A stretch of DNA of 64,000 bases from Lepidurus packardi. Its lineage: Eukaryota; Arthropoda; Branchiopoda; Notostraca; Triopsidae. Under the pieces are notes generated by a model, which had not been told where the DNA came from, did no database searches, and worked only from the letters and a program-made list of their open reading frames with translations. Positions 37,501 to 49,545 of this stretch are shown in pieces (the stretch's first letter is position 1; every line of letters begins with the position of its first letter). The stretch is from the NCBI GenBank assembly GCA_023053545.1, contig JAKZAN010000004.1, forward strand, positions 5,704,001 to 5,768,000. The letters are read 5' to 3'. Both the position numbers and the translations under genes were made by a program.

Positions 37501-38824
37501 CTCATTAAAAGAACGTTGGCTGATACCAGAGAACGCCGAGTATCTAATACAGAAGCACAAGGAGGGGGGGGTTTAATAATAGATTGGAATTTTTTAGTGT
37601 CTGTGCGCTTGCGCGTAGTTGTAGCAAACTTGTGTGGGCGAGGATCCCAAAGCCTCTTTTGCAGTTAGAACATCCGTTCGCTGAAAAAGCACGTCTCTAC
37701 TGAAGAAAGGGAAAAGGGGAATGGAGCATTTTCTTCTAAATCTCGAGGAACAAACGCTCCAGTACCTGATTTTCCGAGTTGAGGAGCTTGAGTTGATCAT
37801 TGATCAACGAGTATTTGGCAGATTCCTCTTTGCGGAGAGCACGTTCCTTTTTCAACTCCGGACTCCAGAATGTTTTGATGCTGTGCATGCTCGAGCCGAG
37901 TTTCTGGTTGGTCAGTTCGAGTTCTTTCTTGAGCTGCCCCAGTTCACGGGATAATTCCGAGTTTTGGCTTTGTAATTCCATGAGGTAACTCTCGCGAGTG
38001 TTGCCAATCCCACCCCCGACGCCACCGGCTTTCATGCCCAAGTCCACGGCCGGCGATTGACGCGACGACCGCGACAAACCTGCACTTAAACCACCACCAC
38101 CACCACCGCCTGATTCGCGGTACATGAGTTCCTCGTCGACCATCATGGAGCGATCCATAGAACGGTCTCGCCGACTCAACGATTCCATGCCTCGTTCGGT
38201 GGAACGGTCTCGCAAATCGCGTCCTTCGCGAATGGGAATAAACTCCCGTTCGCGGTCGTGTCCGTCACGATCCAGCGAGTGATATGAACGATTGATACCT
38301 GAGCCAGTGGCGCGGGTGGCAGAGCGAGATCGGTGATGGGAGCCCGAGTTGGCGATTACCGAGGATCCCACAACGCCGCCTTGCCCTGCTCCGGAAGACC
38401 CCCCGCCCGCCCGGCGATCCATAGGATCCATCATGGTGCTACTCGCGAACTCGTCAACTGCAGAGGAGGAGACACCAGCAAAGCTACTGTTGATGGGGTA
38501 ACGATTCACTGGCACGAAACTGGACCCAACAACACTGCTTGCACCACCATGGTGGTGGTGGTGCGGATGATGCTGATGCGGCTCCACTAAATGCAAAGGG
38601 GAATTGTCTGTAGATCGCGAGCCCGGGACGGATGTGTAGCGAGCTTTGCGGGCTACAGGACTTCCTCGGGCAGACGTACTTAAGGGCGATGAAGATCGCG
38701 CATAAGCAGACGAGAGGCCGACGTCAGGCGTCCTTCTTGTCGTCGTAGACGAACGGTGGGGCGATCTGTTGGCGTTCGATGCACTTAGAAGACCCGTGTG
38801 GTGTCCATAGTCGTCGTACGACAT
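22556..38824 (-). CDS. brp: ELKS/CAST-family active-zone scaffold (Bruchpilot), 17 exons
   Basis: Seventeen exons on the minus strand join in phase to about 2,539 residues: 38824-37766, 34814-34662, 34305-34209, 34124-34069, 31525-31358, 31235-31068, 30572-29595, 29512-29360, 29289-29101, 29025-28886, 28785-26271, 25921-25473, 25361-25283, 24507-23479, 23396-23236, 23034-22887, 22633-22556. All introns are GT-AG. ELKS hallmarks are SIKTFWSPELKKERALRKE (residues about 316-334), RDESIKKLLEMLQNKG, IAVLKESLCAKEEHYNMIQ, and near the end KQEALEAAISERDAQLALLE. The first 310 residues are Ser/Gly-rich with a His run. The rest is almost all coiled coil, with a Gln-rich part at the end of exon 11. The protein organises presynaptic release sites, tethering vesicles and calcium channels. 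Vertebrate ERC proteins are near 1,000 residues and fly Bruchpilot near 1,740. The vertebrate C-terminal GIWA ligand is absent; this one ends VIDNR. Intron 4 (2.5 kb) could hide an exon. Confidence 0.93.
23109..23139 (-). repeat. Partial copy of brp exon 15 inside the next intron
   Basis: CTCGTGTACGTGAGATCGACG at 23109 repeats, with few mismatches, the exon 15 stretch at 23250-23280 (CTCGTGTAGGTGAGATCGACG). The copy lies in the intron between exons 15 and 16, beside an AT-rich run of ATAAATT-like repeats (23137-23210). It has no splice-site pair and is probably inert. Confidence 0.75.
24866..25242 (-). mobile_element. TTAA-type MITE, copy A
   Basis: Terminal inverted repeats are GGCTCCTGTACAACTTAGCT on the left and, read inward from the right, GGCTCCCGTATAGCTCTAGCT. 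TTAA follows the right end (25243-25246); the left flank is ACAA, perhaps mutated. Internal blocks AGGTGAAAAATTA and GCATTGCTTC are shared with copy B. It lies in a brp intron and carries no coding frame. Confidence 0.75.
32451..32910 (-). mobile_element. TTAA-type MITE, copy B
   Basis: This copy is flanked by TTAA on both sides (32447-32450 and 32911-32914). Ends are GGCTCCCGTATAGC and the inverse of GGTTCCCTTAGTGC. It shares CATAGGTGAAAAATTA and CACGCATTGCTTC with copy A. An internal expansion of CTATGGACTTTG-like units near 32518-32575 makes it the longest copy. It sits in the 2.5-kb brp intron 4. The TTAA target resembles piggyBac-type elements; the assignment is inference. Confidence 0.8.
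34815..37765 (-). other. brp intron 1, with one small palindromic element
   Basis: This is 2.95 kb between the first two coding exons. Apart from the hairpin element at 35897-36029 I see no exon in it: exon 1 ends NSENQ and exon 2 begins KQAMLVRQLEEEL in matching phase. A further exon, a promoter or an alternative start cannot be excluded. Confidence 0.5.
35897..36029. mobile_element. 133-bp palindromic MITE-like hairpin
   Basis: The left arm GAAGATACCCGTCCAGTC and CGACTTCGCC pairs with the right arm GGCGAAGTCGATTAGACGG and TATCTTTC. Inner segments also pair (TGCGTTTCAT with ATGAAATGC around TGTTAGCAACT), so the whole piece can fold into one hairpin. There is no coding content. It lies in brp intron 1. 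Confidence 0.6.
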
Positions 38825-41800
38825 CCTCTGATGTTTATATTATTTCTTTTTTTTTTCAAACTGATTCACTTGCCAATAAATCTTGCAAACGGTACCTTTA
38901 GAAGACCTCAGCCAATCTGCGAAATAAATGGAAACATTCCCAGTCAGTACAAAAACAACAACAAAAAATGAGTCATGTTCTCTGGATCCCCCAACTCGAT
39001 ATCATAGCCTCGTTGCCTTATATCAACCCTAATTACTTTCACTGTCTTATCTGGTTAATGTAGCAATGCCGCAATCGCCATCCCCCTCCCCCGATCCTTT
39101 TTTCTTTCTCTCCAAAATGGTTTCTTAGAAGAAAAACGAAATACAGAGCAAATCACGGCGCACTAGCCACACATGTGCCCTCGCCTGCGTGCCTTCTTTT
39201 TTCCAATCAATTTTTCAAAGGCATTTCTCTTTTTTTTTACAACTAATTGGCATTCTTCCAGAATCTTAAAGGCACTTTTGAAGGCTTGGCTGTTCTACTG
39301 TATACAACACATGCATTTCTGGGAGCTAAAGGTCAAACGTTTTCCACAAATCCCAAACCTTTTTCGCTTTCGGAGCGTCGATCAGTTTGTTGCATAAATA
39401 TAACGTCTCCGGAATGATATGCAAAGAGAGAGTAAAACAGGATGAATGTGATAACTTGGGTTTACGGCGATTTATATTTAGCAAGCTATTTAGGCACAGG
39501 GAGCACAGAAATCTCGGTGGTGGGATATGATTGTCATGGCAGCAATTGTTTCGCTGCAACAGTTCTTCACATGGCACACTCACACGCTGCTGCCGGTCTG
39601 AGCCAGTGCTTTTGCGATAATAGGTAAAAAGCTCAGAGCTGTTCGTTTTCCGTCTCTGGTGCGTTGGATACCGAGTCGGAGTCTTTTCCTGCGATCTCAC
39701 CCACTGCCGCTTTGAGTTGTACGGCGAGGACGATGACGGCGACGCTATGGACGCCGTCAAGTCTCCTGAGAAGAGCTGAGTTTTCGTAGAGTTGTGCAAA
39801 ACTACAAATAATCTACGCCAACTGTGTGCTTTCCTATCGTCTCTTCTTCTTTCTCTGGTGCGAGTTCTGCGAGCTTGAGTGGAGTCCACAGAATACTAAA
39901 CGTATACTGCAGATGGGCACTCAGGAAACTTCTTATTTCGGATGAGGAAATGGGACAGAAAAAGACGATTCTCCTGCAGCTTCTTTCGTGGGTCACGTCA
40001 ACGAAATGGAAACCTACTTTAGAGCCATGACTACGAGATGAGGTAATTTGGTGCACTGGGAGGAGGAGTTGGGAAGGTCTTGCGAATGCCTTGGTCAGAG
40101 CAGAACTAGAGCGAAAACGTTGTTGGAAGGAAAAATGTGGATATAGGAAAGGCATCCGTCGTTGGACAAGCGGACGTGTAGGGAGAAAAAGCTATAAGAG
40201 AGCAAAGAATGTTTGTGTGTATGAGTATACATAAGGCGTCAAGGCAAGAGCAGTTATAGAGAATCTAAGGGTAAAGCAAGAGTGCGGCCTGACTATAGGG
40301 AGTTACTGGAGGAGGCTTAGGGTCGGCCCGGCTTTTCTTAGGTCTATGTCCCGTATAGTATCGTGTGATATGTGGAAAGGGGGGGGGGACGTTAAGGTTA
40401 TGTGTATGGAACCAGCAGCTGCCTTCCGATCAATGGTTGCCAAGCAACCTGAACCAAAGAACAGGGCTAAACTTTAGACGGCTTATATTACAGCTTTTTG
40501 GGTTATTGCCGGTGCTGGCGGCCTTCTTCGTGTTTCTCTTATGTCGAGGTTTCTCGGGTCCTTATATGTTATATATATATATTCCCCTCAAAAGAAAAAG
40601 GACCTTCCTACATTCTTGCAGACTTATAAGAATCGTCAAGGAAATTCAATAGTTTAGAGACCATGACAGAGGCCAACGCTATTTTCTGGGGAACTGAATC
40701 TGTTGCTTTAGGGTTTACTTTTTTAAGTTCTACAGAGGGTGATTTAGTTATTGTCGGCAGAGAGGATACGTTGGGTCGGTCAGGCGCTTGACGGACCTTT
40801 TCTTTCGATTTCAGTCTTGCTTAGTAGGCATGCATCATAAGCTACTGTAATCCGAGAGAACTGTTTACGACGGGAGTCGGAGGTCATCAAAGATATATAG
40901 CGACGAATTTTTTCTTTTCAACCTTTGATAGATCGCCGAGTTGAGGGCAGAGCAAAGGGAGGGGGGGGCTAATGTATAGGATCGTAATGGAAGTTAGTGG
41001 GTTGGAGTGGTAAAGTGAGGCTATGAATACTATACTACGCAAATCGATCGATCGTCATTCTTTTACGTGACATAAAAGATGAGTTAAACCGCTAAATGAC
41101 TCTCGAGTGGAGCCCCTTCCGCCGTAAAGAAAGGGAAGAAACTATAAATGGGAATTAAGTTTGGCGTGTTCTTTTGCGATAGCCAGCGGAATTTCCATTA
41201 TTATTTCTTTCATTGGGCTCAATTTTGTTCCTGCCGCTCTTCCTACGATTCGAATCCATGTCGAGGATATTCTCGTATAAATCTTTCAATCACTTGCAGA
41301 AGCAGAAGGTTTTATACTTATAAGCATGATAAAGTTTGTGTCTTCCATAACTAATAGTATAATTTGTAGATCGAGGTTACAATTATACGACTAGTCTCCC
41401 ATTTTCGCATGCAGAAACAGCCAGTTCCCGTAAAATAGTGACGTGCCCTTTCGATTGGGTTGGGCTTTGCATGTTCAATCCTGTAACCGTGTCGGTGTCA
41501 GTATTACTGTCCCATAATTTCGCATACGAGATTCGAAGGACATGTATCTTTGTGACATTCCTAGTAGGACCTTATAAATTAGTTTCGTTTCCAACTCAGC
41601 GCAAGAGACGCATCCTTGGCATGTCGCCTATGCAATTCTCTGCTGTTCGCTGCGTTATAACTTCGCTGTTGTAAAGATTTTTTTCTTCCATTGGGGATTC
41701 CGGGGTGTTCCAAAAATTCAACAAGAAACAGGAATAAGAAAGGGGAAGTTGAATTACGCCAACTACTGACGAGTCTGGGTACATTCTGCGTGGTAGGGCC

Positions 41801-42023
41801 GTTGGACGCCAACTACTGTGCGAGCAAAGAAAATCACAGTTGTTTTGCTTTATGGACAACAGGTGGCGTGGGCGACCAAAACTTTAGCGTTCTGCTTTTT
41901 TAACAACACCTTTGATTTGAGCATTTTCCCGCTTGGACTGAACGAGTCAAACAACAAACAAACAGTGATTCTCTTTTCAGTATGGAAAAGCTCAATTTTA
42001 GTTAGTATATTTATTAACCAAAC
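38825..42023. other. Divergent intergenic region between brp and MED20
   Basis: These 3.2 kb separate the two start codons, which point away from each other. The region should hold the brp 5' leader and promoter on the minus strand and the MED20 promoter near 42000. It has several open frames, the longest on the minus strand at 39326-39889 (187 codons), but none resembles a known protein and none has a convincing join to exon 1. No clear TATA or initiator could be placed. Confidence 0.45.
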
Positions 42024-45000
42024 ATGGGGGTCACAGTGTAAGTTAATATAAAGGCCTAATTTATATATTGTTTCGCGTGGTTGTCAAACAAAGTCATAAG
42101 ATTTAGAAAGGGTATGTTAGGTCGACAGTTCTGAATTGTACGATACTGGATAGTATGTTATTGTTGTAAACTATAATTTATTATTATAATTGCTTCGTTC
42201 AGGTTACAGCTTTTTTCCGGCCTTGAAGGTAAAACTGGCTCCCAAATTACAGAGATCTTAGGAAAGCGGATCACAGCCTTGGGTGCACTCCAAACGGGAA
42301 CCTTTTTGGTTGATTGCGAGACCTACTCTTCAGTGCCAACACTAGGTAAAAATAGAAACATTACATTGTATGAATAATAAATTTCTTTATGCTGGGTTTA
42401 TCAAATAGTTCTTATATACTTCCAGCTTTAAACGCTTGCGATTTTTCGCAATTGGAGGAATGGGTGTATCTATTGTTGTAGAACCCTAACTGTTTGATCT
42501 TGAGGATTTCAAAGTATAACTACTTCGCTTTAAGTTCAAACGCCGTAAGGTGGCGTTTGTGTTTCAGTCAAACGAAAACTAAACGAAGAAGAAAATTCTT
42601 GGGACCTGGTTTTCTTTTTTAATTTGGGACCAAAAAGGAATGAAAAGGTAGGCAAGCAATACCTAGAAAAACGGCAATAGCTAAATGGATAACTTTTTGC
42701 AAGGATTTCAGTTTTTTTCGTTTGCTCGTGACTGCAAAAACTCGATATGCACTATAGCCAGAGTAGTAAATTTTTCATCGAGTTAAATTCGTGTGCTAAA
42801 TCAGATAACTTAGGTTAAACTGGGTTACAAGAACTCGTACAAGAATTTATGAACTATGAGAATGCTGAGTTGGGTTCCACATCTTTCAAAGCCCTTGTCT
42901 ACATTCGAGCCAAGTTGTAATTTTTTTACTTAATTTCTGGTTCGACATAGGTTACCTGCCCATCAGATCGCAGATCGATCGATGTTTGCATACCTAATGT
43001 CAGGGTATGTCTGATGACAGCTTAAAAAAGGAGATGTCTTGACATTGATATCAGGAGGAATGCATCGTAGCTCATAAATCGAACTCCACAAGCCAAATCT
43101 AGTTGACATGAAGGGGGAAACCCTGTCCAATTCCATTCTAGAATATTTTACACAATTTTAAAATATTTTTTATTTTCAAAAAAGCATAGCTTTCCAAATT
43201 ATCTTAATTTCTTTTATGGTTTCACTCAGAATCGCATAAATTAAGATTTGTCGGACCGCCGCCAAAGTTAGGGTTTTTTAGTTATTTTCCCTAATTTCCA
43301 TAAATTTCATTATTAAAAGAAGCGATTCGAGTGACTTTTCCAGGTATGTCGACGTCAACGACAGATACCTTGCGAAAGATGTATGCGTTTGAGTTGACGT
43401 TTAATTAGCGTTGTTTTGAACGGTCAGCCAATGTTGGCAGCAATCGCTGATGAACAGGAGTAGGCAATTTTAAATTTTTTACAGCGGCACCACTTTTTTT
43501 TTCAAAAAAAGAAAACTTCACTCTTTTTAATTTCGTCTGTTGCCAACTAAAAAAGTTTCAGAAGAACAATTTCAAAAATATTAAACAATTCTGGGCCGCA
43601 GTTTTTTCAATACCCATTTTGAAATTCGATTCTAAAAGAGGCCAAATAGCTTTATTTTGGGATCTCACGTTTTCGAGTAACGAAGTCATACTCGCCCCCT
43701 TAACAGATCACATTTCCCGAGTGTTATATGTATGACAAGGCGTCTAAAATTTCCCGAAGGAAAGTTATCCAAGCCGTAAGAAGGTTGAAAGGTCCTTATC
43801 AACTGTCTTTCTATTATGCTGCCAGATACAAGTGGATCCATTTACATCGCAAGGAGCTTTTGTATGGTTTGACACCACTTTTTCCCATACCCCTGCTTAA
43901 AAAAAAAGAAAAAAAATTCTGAACTGTGAAACTTTTTTTAAAGGTTTTTATTTTAGGAAAACGCGATGCTCCTCGTAGCAGTTTTAGTTAATGAAATGGT
44001 ATGTGAAAGAGTTGGTTAACTAGGAATAACAGTACTTGACTGAACTTGACTTTAATTGATATGAAAACAGGTAACGCCCAAGACTCATGAGAAAACTAAG
44101 TAGAACAGCAAAAAGGAGCTAAGAAGATGCTGTGTTGTGTCGACCTTTGACATGGGGAATGTTTTGAAGTGGAAAGTCAAACGCTTTTCTTTTTTTAATA
44201 AACGGGAAAAAATAAGCTGAAGCGAGTGCGGTGGGTCCTTTCAAATCGTTTGCGTTATAAGAGAGAGAGAGAGGGATTGACGCTTAATGGGTGGAAAAAA
44301 GGCACGCAGCAAGCTCGCCAGATAATCTTTCGCGAGCAAGGTTATCCATCTTGTTATTTTACTATAACCCTTTGGCAGCAAAGGAGTTCTTTCAGAAAGC
44401 TTCTGGTTTTCTCCTGCTGGCTTTAGTACTTGTACGATACATTATTTTTTTAAAAGACTGGCTTGTTTTTTGTCAAATCGCTGTGGTATGTACCTGTCGC
44501 GGTATTTTTTATTTCATTTTATTTTTTGTTTAATTTGTTTGGAGACTTCGGACAGCTAAGGGACTTTTTTTTTCTAGTTTAAGATGGAGTCTCTTGGAAA
44601 ATCGAGGAGCAGTAGTACTCTTTTGCATAGACTTTTCCTAGTTTGCATGTGCCAGTCACGTCCGTGTGTTTTACTGATTCAGCATCCAAGCTGTCTTGGC
44701 ATGGTAAGTCCTTCCTAACACAAAAGAATTGTTGATAAAGGCTTGGGGTCTGTGAGCCATTACTGTATACGTTAGAATTCCAGGAATGCTGCATTTTTCA
44801 CACCTACTTAACTGGCCCTAACTTTTTACCATTTCTGGTGCCGCCCTGCAAATGACATTTTTCTTACCCATTTGCTCTCTGTTGAGGCTTGAGGCTTAAG
44901 AACTCTAAAAGTGCTGGTTAGACTTTGAAGTCAGTATTGTGGATATTCGTTTGGTTTTTTGTTTGAAGTTAAGGGAAATTTGTTCGCTTTTCACCTCGAG

Positions 45001-47716
45001 TTCTTTCATTGCTCAAACTAAGCAGCAAACCCGAATTAATTTGGGAATTCAAAAATTGGGAACTACACGGCTCTGATAGCCACTTAAAACAATTTTATTT
45101 AATATAATGGAGTTCAAAATGTAGTTTTTGGTGATGGTTAACATTGCATGGTACACCAAATAGTAATTAAGCTATTACGTGAAGAAATTACAAGAAGCTA
45201 GATCACGTGGCTTTCTGACGTCGCAGTCGTATACCATATCTGCGTTAGTTTTGTACGTTTTTTTTTTTTTTTAGTTTTGTGCCTGCCAAAAATAAACAAT
45301 ATACGAATTGTTCGTTTTTCGAGTACGGATTTCAATAGAAAATTATTGTTTTGTTCTGTGGAGCAATTAATTTCTTCCCTTCTTGAATCAGTTTTTAGTA
45401 TTATCCGGACTATTAAAGATGTAGCTGAGGAAGATGTTGACGAGATAATTGTCTCCCATTGGTTGTTTACAACTTACGCTCGTACTTTGTGTCCCAAAAT
45501 TCAGTACTTCGCTGAAAAAATCCTTGATTGCCAATTAAAGTAATTAAAAAGAAAACTAAATATATTAAAAGTAGCGTTTTCTTGAAAAGCACGCAGTCTC
45601 TCGGCATGCGCATAATAAAGAAAGGAACTAAATAAACAAGGGGGCGGGGTTACGTTTAAGTCTGACCACATGAATACTCGTTGTAGACTTGCCTGACGTG
45701 AGACCAAAACTAAAAGTCGACTTTCAAAGTCTAAGTCGACTAGCTAAATAAAACGCTTACAAGCCCGAAGCTTACCCATCTCGAACGCTTATAAGCGCAA
45801 ATCTTGGGTATAATTTTAACTCGACTTAAACTTTCGGCAAAGCGAAGGCGTCTCATGGCTACCGATAGTTTGATTCTGTTTTTAGAACCTAGATTGCACT
45901 TAGAAACAGTAACCGAGGTAACCATCCTCGTTAGCGACCTTATGATACGTTCGTGACGTCATGACCAATAGCTGAATTATAATAAGCCGCGAACAGCAGA
46001 TAGCATGAACAAGCTTGTCGTTCTTACCAGAATGTAAATTGCGAGAAGTCATCAAAATCTACACATTTTGATTTTGAATCAAATTTGAAATTAATCATAT
46101 GCTCTTAATCAGTAGGGCAGAGTTTGTTTCATATTTTTGTTTCAAACTGGGGGAAAATTTTTCCGCTTTTCTCCCCGCATTCTTTTGTTTCTTACGCGAA
46201 GCAGTAAGCTCGAATTAATTGGAAAACCGTTAAGGACGGGTGTGTGTGTGGGAGGACTGATGGTATATAGGTTAAGTACTTACTTGATGGGTTGCCGCAA
46301 CGCAAAAGTGAGCCAGGGTGTACATAAGCGTTTAAGGGATTGGATTCTGGGGGTTATAAGTTAAGTTGGCCTGTTTCTGTTTGCTGTGAGCCTCCCACAC
46401 ACTATAAAACCCGCAAAATAGAAAACAAGCCACCCTCATGACTCGCACTTGAAGCTGTCTGTCAAAATGAAGGGTCTATTGCCTATCTTAGATTCTAGAG
46501 GCACCTAATTGGGGGGCGCAAAGGCTAAACTTGGCTACTTCAAGTACGTGGCACTTCTTGCTTCTCGTGTGGTATTGCAGAGTCATGGGATTCCGTTAAG
46601 GGCTTTCCAAGATGTAGATTTAAGCGCATTCTTTGGTTATTAACCCTCTTGCGATAACTCTATTCGTGAGAAATTTCTCAGCAAGTTCTTTTTTTTCTTC
46701 TCTTTTTTTTTAAATAAAAATATTTATCTACGGAAGCGATCTTCAGTTCCTTATACATCCCAAGTTTCAAACGTTTCTGACTGCAAGAGATGTTGAGCCC
46801 TGGCCTTCTATGGGAGCGAAAATGCGAAGATGATGGGAATCAAAGATATGAAATTCATAAAGTTGATATATAGTCCGAACCGAACAAGAGATGTATTAAT
46901 GGTTGTGTCATATTGTTGTTTCTCCCTCCTGGTAGGTCATCCGCGCTCAGTTCACGTTTTGCATAATTCAGAGCAACCGGCGACGGTTTTTTCCATTTTG
47001 GAGTCGACCAACAAAACCGTGGTCCTCACGGCGGATACGCTCTTTGATCTCCTTATGCTTAAGCTTTCCTCCGTGTATCAGGCCAAAAAACAGACGAAGA
47101 TTGAATCCAAAGGCACCCGGTATGAAGCAGGAGACTTTTTGGTCAAAATTGGATCGGTGACGATGGGACCCACATACAAAGGCATCCTCGTCGAGGTAGC
47201 ATATATGTGGATTTGGTTTTATTTTTTCGGGATGGTATCTGGAATAGAATATGCTTATATGAGGGGAGGTTGCTTGATAGGTGCGATTTGTAAACGTTTA
47301 CACACACTTGTCATCGCGAGCTCATATATCTCATATTTCTTTTTTTTCCTTCCTTGTGGATTATTTAGGTTGAATACCAACCTTGCGTGGTGCCTTCGGC
47401 GTGCTGGGAACTCCTGCGCGAATTTATGCAAGGTTTCCTCGGGAGTTGTGTGCCGAGCACGCCTCCTCCTTATTTCCAGGTATGTAAGCAAATCCTATTT
47501 CTTTTTTTTCTTTTCAGCGTTCCTACTCAGTTTAGTAAGCTTACTTTTAGCGTTTGAGAAATGACTGAAAAAGGGGCTTACTTTTTGTAAGCGTTTTATG
47601 TCTAAATTTCGCTTGATTTATAGAACCGCTACAATGATGTTTATCAGCCCACGGATACCATCAACCAATACTTGGAGCAATTCAATGCGTTCCGGAAGGC
47701 CACAGGGGTCCGATGA
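42024..47716 (+). CDS. MED20: Mediator complex subunit 20
   Basis: Five exons join in phase to 206 residues: 42024-42037, 42203-42345, 46936-47195, 47369-47479, 47624-47716. The first coding exon is only 14 bases (MGVT plus two bases). The protein has the MED20 signature: MGVTVLQ at the start, ALQTGTFLVDCETYSSVP, VLHNSEQP, TLFDLLMLKL, IESKGTRYEAGDFLVKIGSV, VEYQPCVVPSACWELL and DTINQYLEQF at the end. Human MED20 has about 212 residues and lines up end to end. MED20 sits in the Mediator head with MED18 and relays activator signals to RNA polymerase II. Intron 2 is 4.6 kb. The long open frame from 46830 is exon 3 read through into introns and is not the protein. AATAAA signals near 47999-48010 could end the transcript. 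Confidence 0.93.
44957..45044. repeat. Diverged direct repeat, left copy, in MED20 intron 2
   Basis: TTTGTTTGAAG, GGGAAATTTGTTCGCTTTTC and CCGAATTAATTTGG recur in the same order and orientation at 46136-46222 with moderate divergence. The two copies bracket about 1.1 kb that includes the Hsp70-like fragment. Confidence 0.55.
45277..45543 (+). pseudogene. Possible Hsp70-like C-terminal ATPase fragment
   Basis: An 88-codon open frame inside MED20 intron 2 contains EEDVDEIIV followed, after 17 residues, by PKIQYFAEKIL. Hsp70 proteins have DIDEIVLVGGSTRIPKIQ followed by an FF-type helix at this place, so the spacing and flanks fit a fragment whose GGSTR loop is lost. The frame lies just after a run of T. 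It is far too short for a working chaperone. The match is weak and the frame could be chance. Confidence 0.25.
46136..46222. repeat. Diverged direct repeat, right copy, in MED20 intron 2
   Basis: This is the partner of 44957-45044: TTTGTTTCAAAC, GGGAAAATTTTTCCGCTTTTC and CTCGAATTAATTGG align in order with the left copy. They are too short to call LTRs. Confidence 0.55.
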
Positions 47717-49314
47717 TGGAGGTTAGTCAATATTGATGCTTTGAGCAAATGCAAATGATCAAATTGATCATTAGATAGAACCTGAAGTAGGCCTCCTTAT
47801 TGTGTTTCTGGAGGCCTGGTTCAGCTTTCTCTATAGCCAAGTAAACAATGACGAGGCTAGGATCCTTTTTCATTTTCCTTTAATTTTCTTTTACCAATTT
47901 TGGTTGTCGTCGAGGACCCGGTTGGGCTTCAGATAGATTAGGTGCTTTAGCTTACACTTCTTTAATTTTTTATTTTTATTTTAGGCGTATAGATATCAGA
48001 ATAAATAAAACGAAAATAAAAGACCGGGCTGTTACCATTTCAGGGAAGTTCCTATTAGCGTCTATTCCCCTAAAAAGTTCAGAACTGGGACGTTAAAGGT
48101 ATTTTGGTATAAATTTATTTCCTGATTTATGACAGACCAAATGAGAGTCAAGACCAACGCTAAAAATCCATCCCAGATTATCAATATTCATGATAGGGGG
48201 CTGTTTTATTCCAGAAAAAATCATTCTGATGTGCGGAAACCGTCATTCTCGTATTAAATGACGACACGAGCCTGACAGTTTCTGCCCATCAGACTTTTTT
48301 TTTTAAGGAAGTAGAAAGGGACACCAACCAATCTTTGTGACTGCTAATATATGCGGCTGGATTCAAAGTTTCATCATCTTGTGTTTCCGACGTTTAGTCC
48401 AACAAATGGAAACGAACGTGTTATAGATCTGTGATGTGGACGGTGAACACTCTGAAAAGAGATGCGACAGACAAGCGTAAAAGTCGTTATATAGGGTTAA
48501 GGGGAGAGGGAAAAGGTTTCGCTCTTTGCTCCTGCTTCTGGTTATGGCGAGAAAATGGAAATCAATAGTCATTTGCATACGGTTGGCTGCCTTTCTCCAG
48601 GACCTAAGTTTTAAAAGAGAGCAGCGGGAGAGGGAAATAAAGGGAAAACCACTGTGCAAACGTGTGCTTTACAAAAGCGGATTTTTAAATTTTTGTTATT
48701 TTTTACTTGATCAGCATGATCGCTTTCTTTATCACTCAGCTTCGGAGCATCTACGAAGAAGAAAAAGCCGAGGGCGGAAAAATTTATGATCCTGACAACT
48801 GCAGTTTTGCAGCTCTGCTTGACGGGACTGCTGCCTTTTACTGTCGCTTATTTTCGCTGCCCATGCATGGGATAAGCTATATATTTATATCTTAGGGCTT
48901 ATTTGAAAATGACGCTGCCAACGAGCTTTTGGTTTGGGTTAGTAGATGTTTTTTTCTAGTTTGTGTTTCTGTTTCCGTAAAGGCGGGGGTGTCTGGCCGT
49001 GAAATTGTGTTCGCGCTGAGCCGGAACATTGCGGACTATATCAAGTTAAGGAAGGGGTTGGTGGGTTAATTTTTTTTTCTTTTTTTTTTTTTACTGCTTG
49101 ACACAAATGTCTGCCAGGGGAAACACAACATGCTACATAAACCTGACGCGAGTAGTTTCTACACACGTTAACATATTTGTCTAATTAGAAAAGTTAGGCA
49201 TTTCACTTATGCCGATTTTCTTTTCTTTTTGCTTGCACCTTACTGACACATTCACAAAAGCAATTAGGAATCACGCACTGCAAAAGAAAAATGCATGTAG
49301 TTTGGCTTTCCATA

Positions 49315-49545
49315 TTAAAAAATACGTCATAAGGACTCCGGACCCCGACAGAAGGACGCCTAACCTAACATTGTGACGTATTTTTTTAGTGCGACTTAAG
49401 AAATTTCTAATCTGGTTAGCGCTTAACAGTGAGCAGAGAGTTTTTAAACTCAAAATTCTATGAGTCACTTTAAAGATCATGGACCTGGCGTCCTTCTGTC
49501 GGAACCCGGCGTCCTTGTGTCAGGTACACGGAGTCCTTTTGTCGC
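49315..49545. repeat. Inverted repeat with GTCCTTCTGTCGG core
   Basis: TTAAAAAATACGTCA (49315-49329) pairs with TGACGTATTTTTTTAG (49373-49388). Between them is CCCCGACAGAAGGACGCC followed by TAACCTAACAT. The inverse, GGCGTCCTTCTGTCGG, is at 49487-49502, followed by variants GGCGTCCTTGTGTC and GAGTCCTTTTGTCGCG. The same core is repeated at 55060-55495. Confidence 0.65.

Noticed and set aside
39326..40155. Overlapping minus-strand frames of 187 and 117 codons upstream of brp
   Set aside because: No recognisable domain and no join to exon 1; probably leader or promoter DNA.
44957..46222. LTR retrotransposon in MED20 intron 2
   Set aside because: The direct repeats are only 87 bp and diverged, without TG/CA ends, primer site or reverse transcriptase.
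46830..47564. 244-codon plus-strand frame
   Set aside because: It contains MED20 exon 3 (46936-47195) read through into introns; the residues outside that exon do not match MED20.
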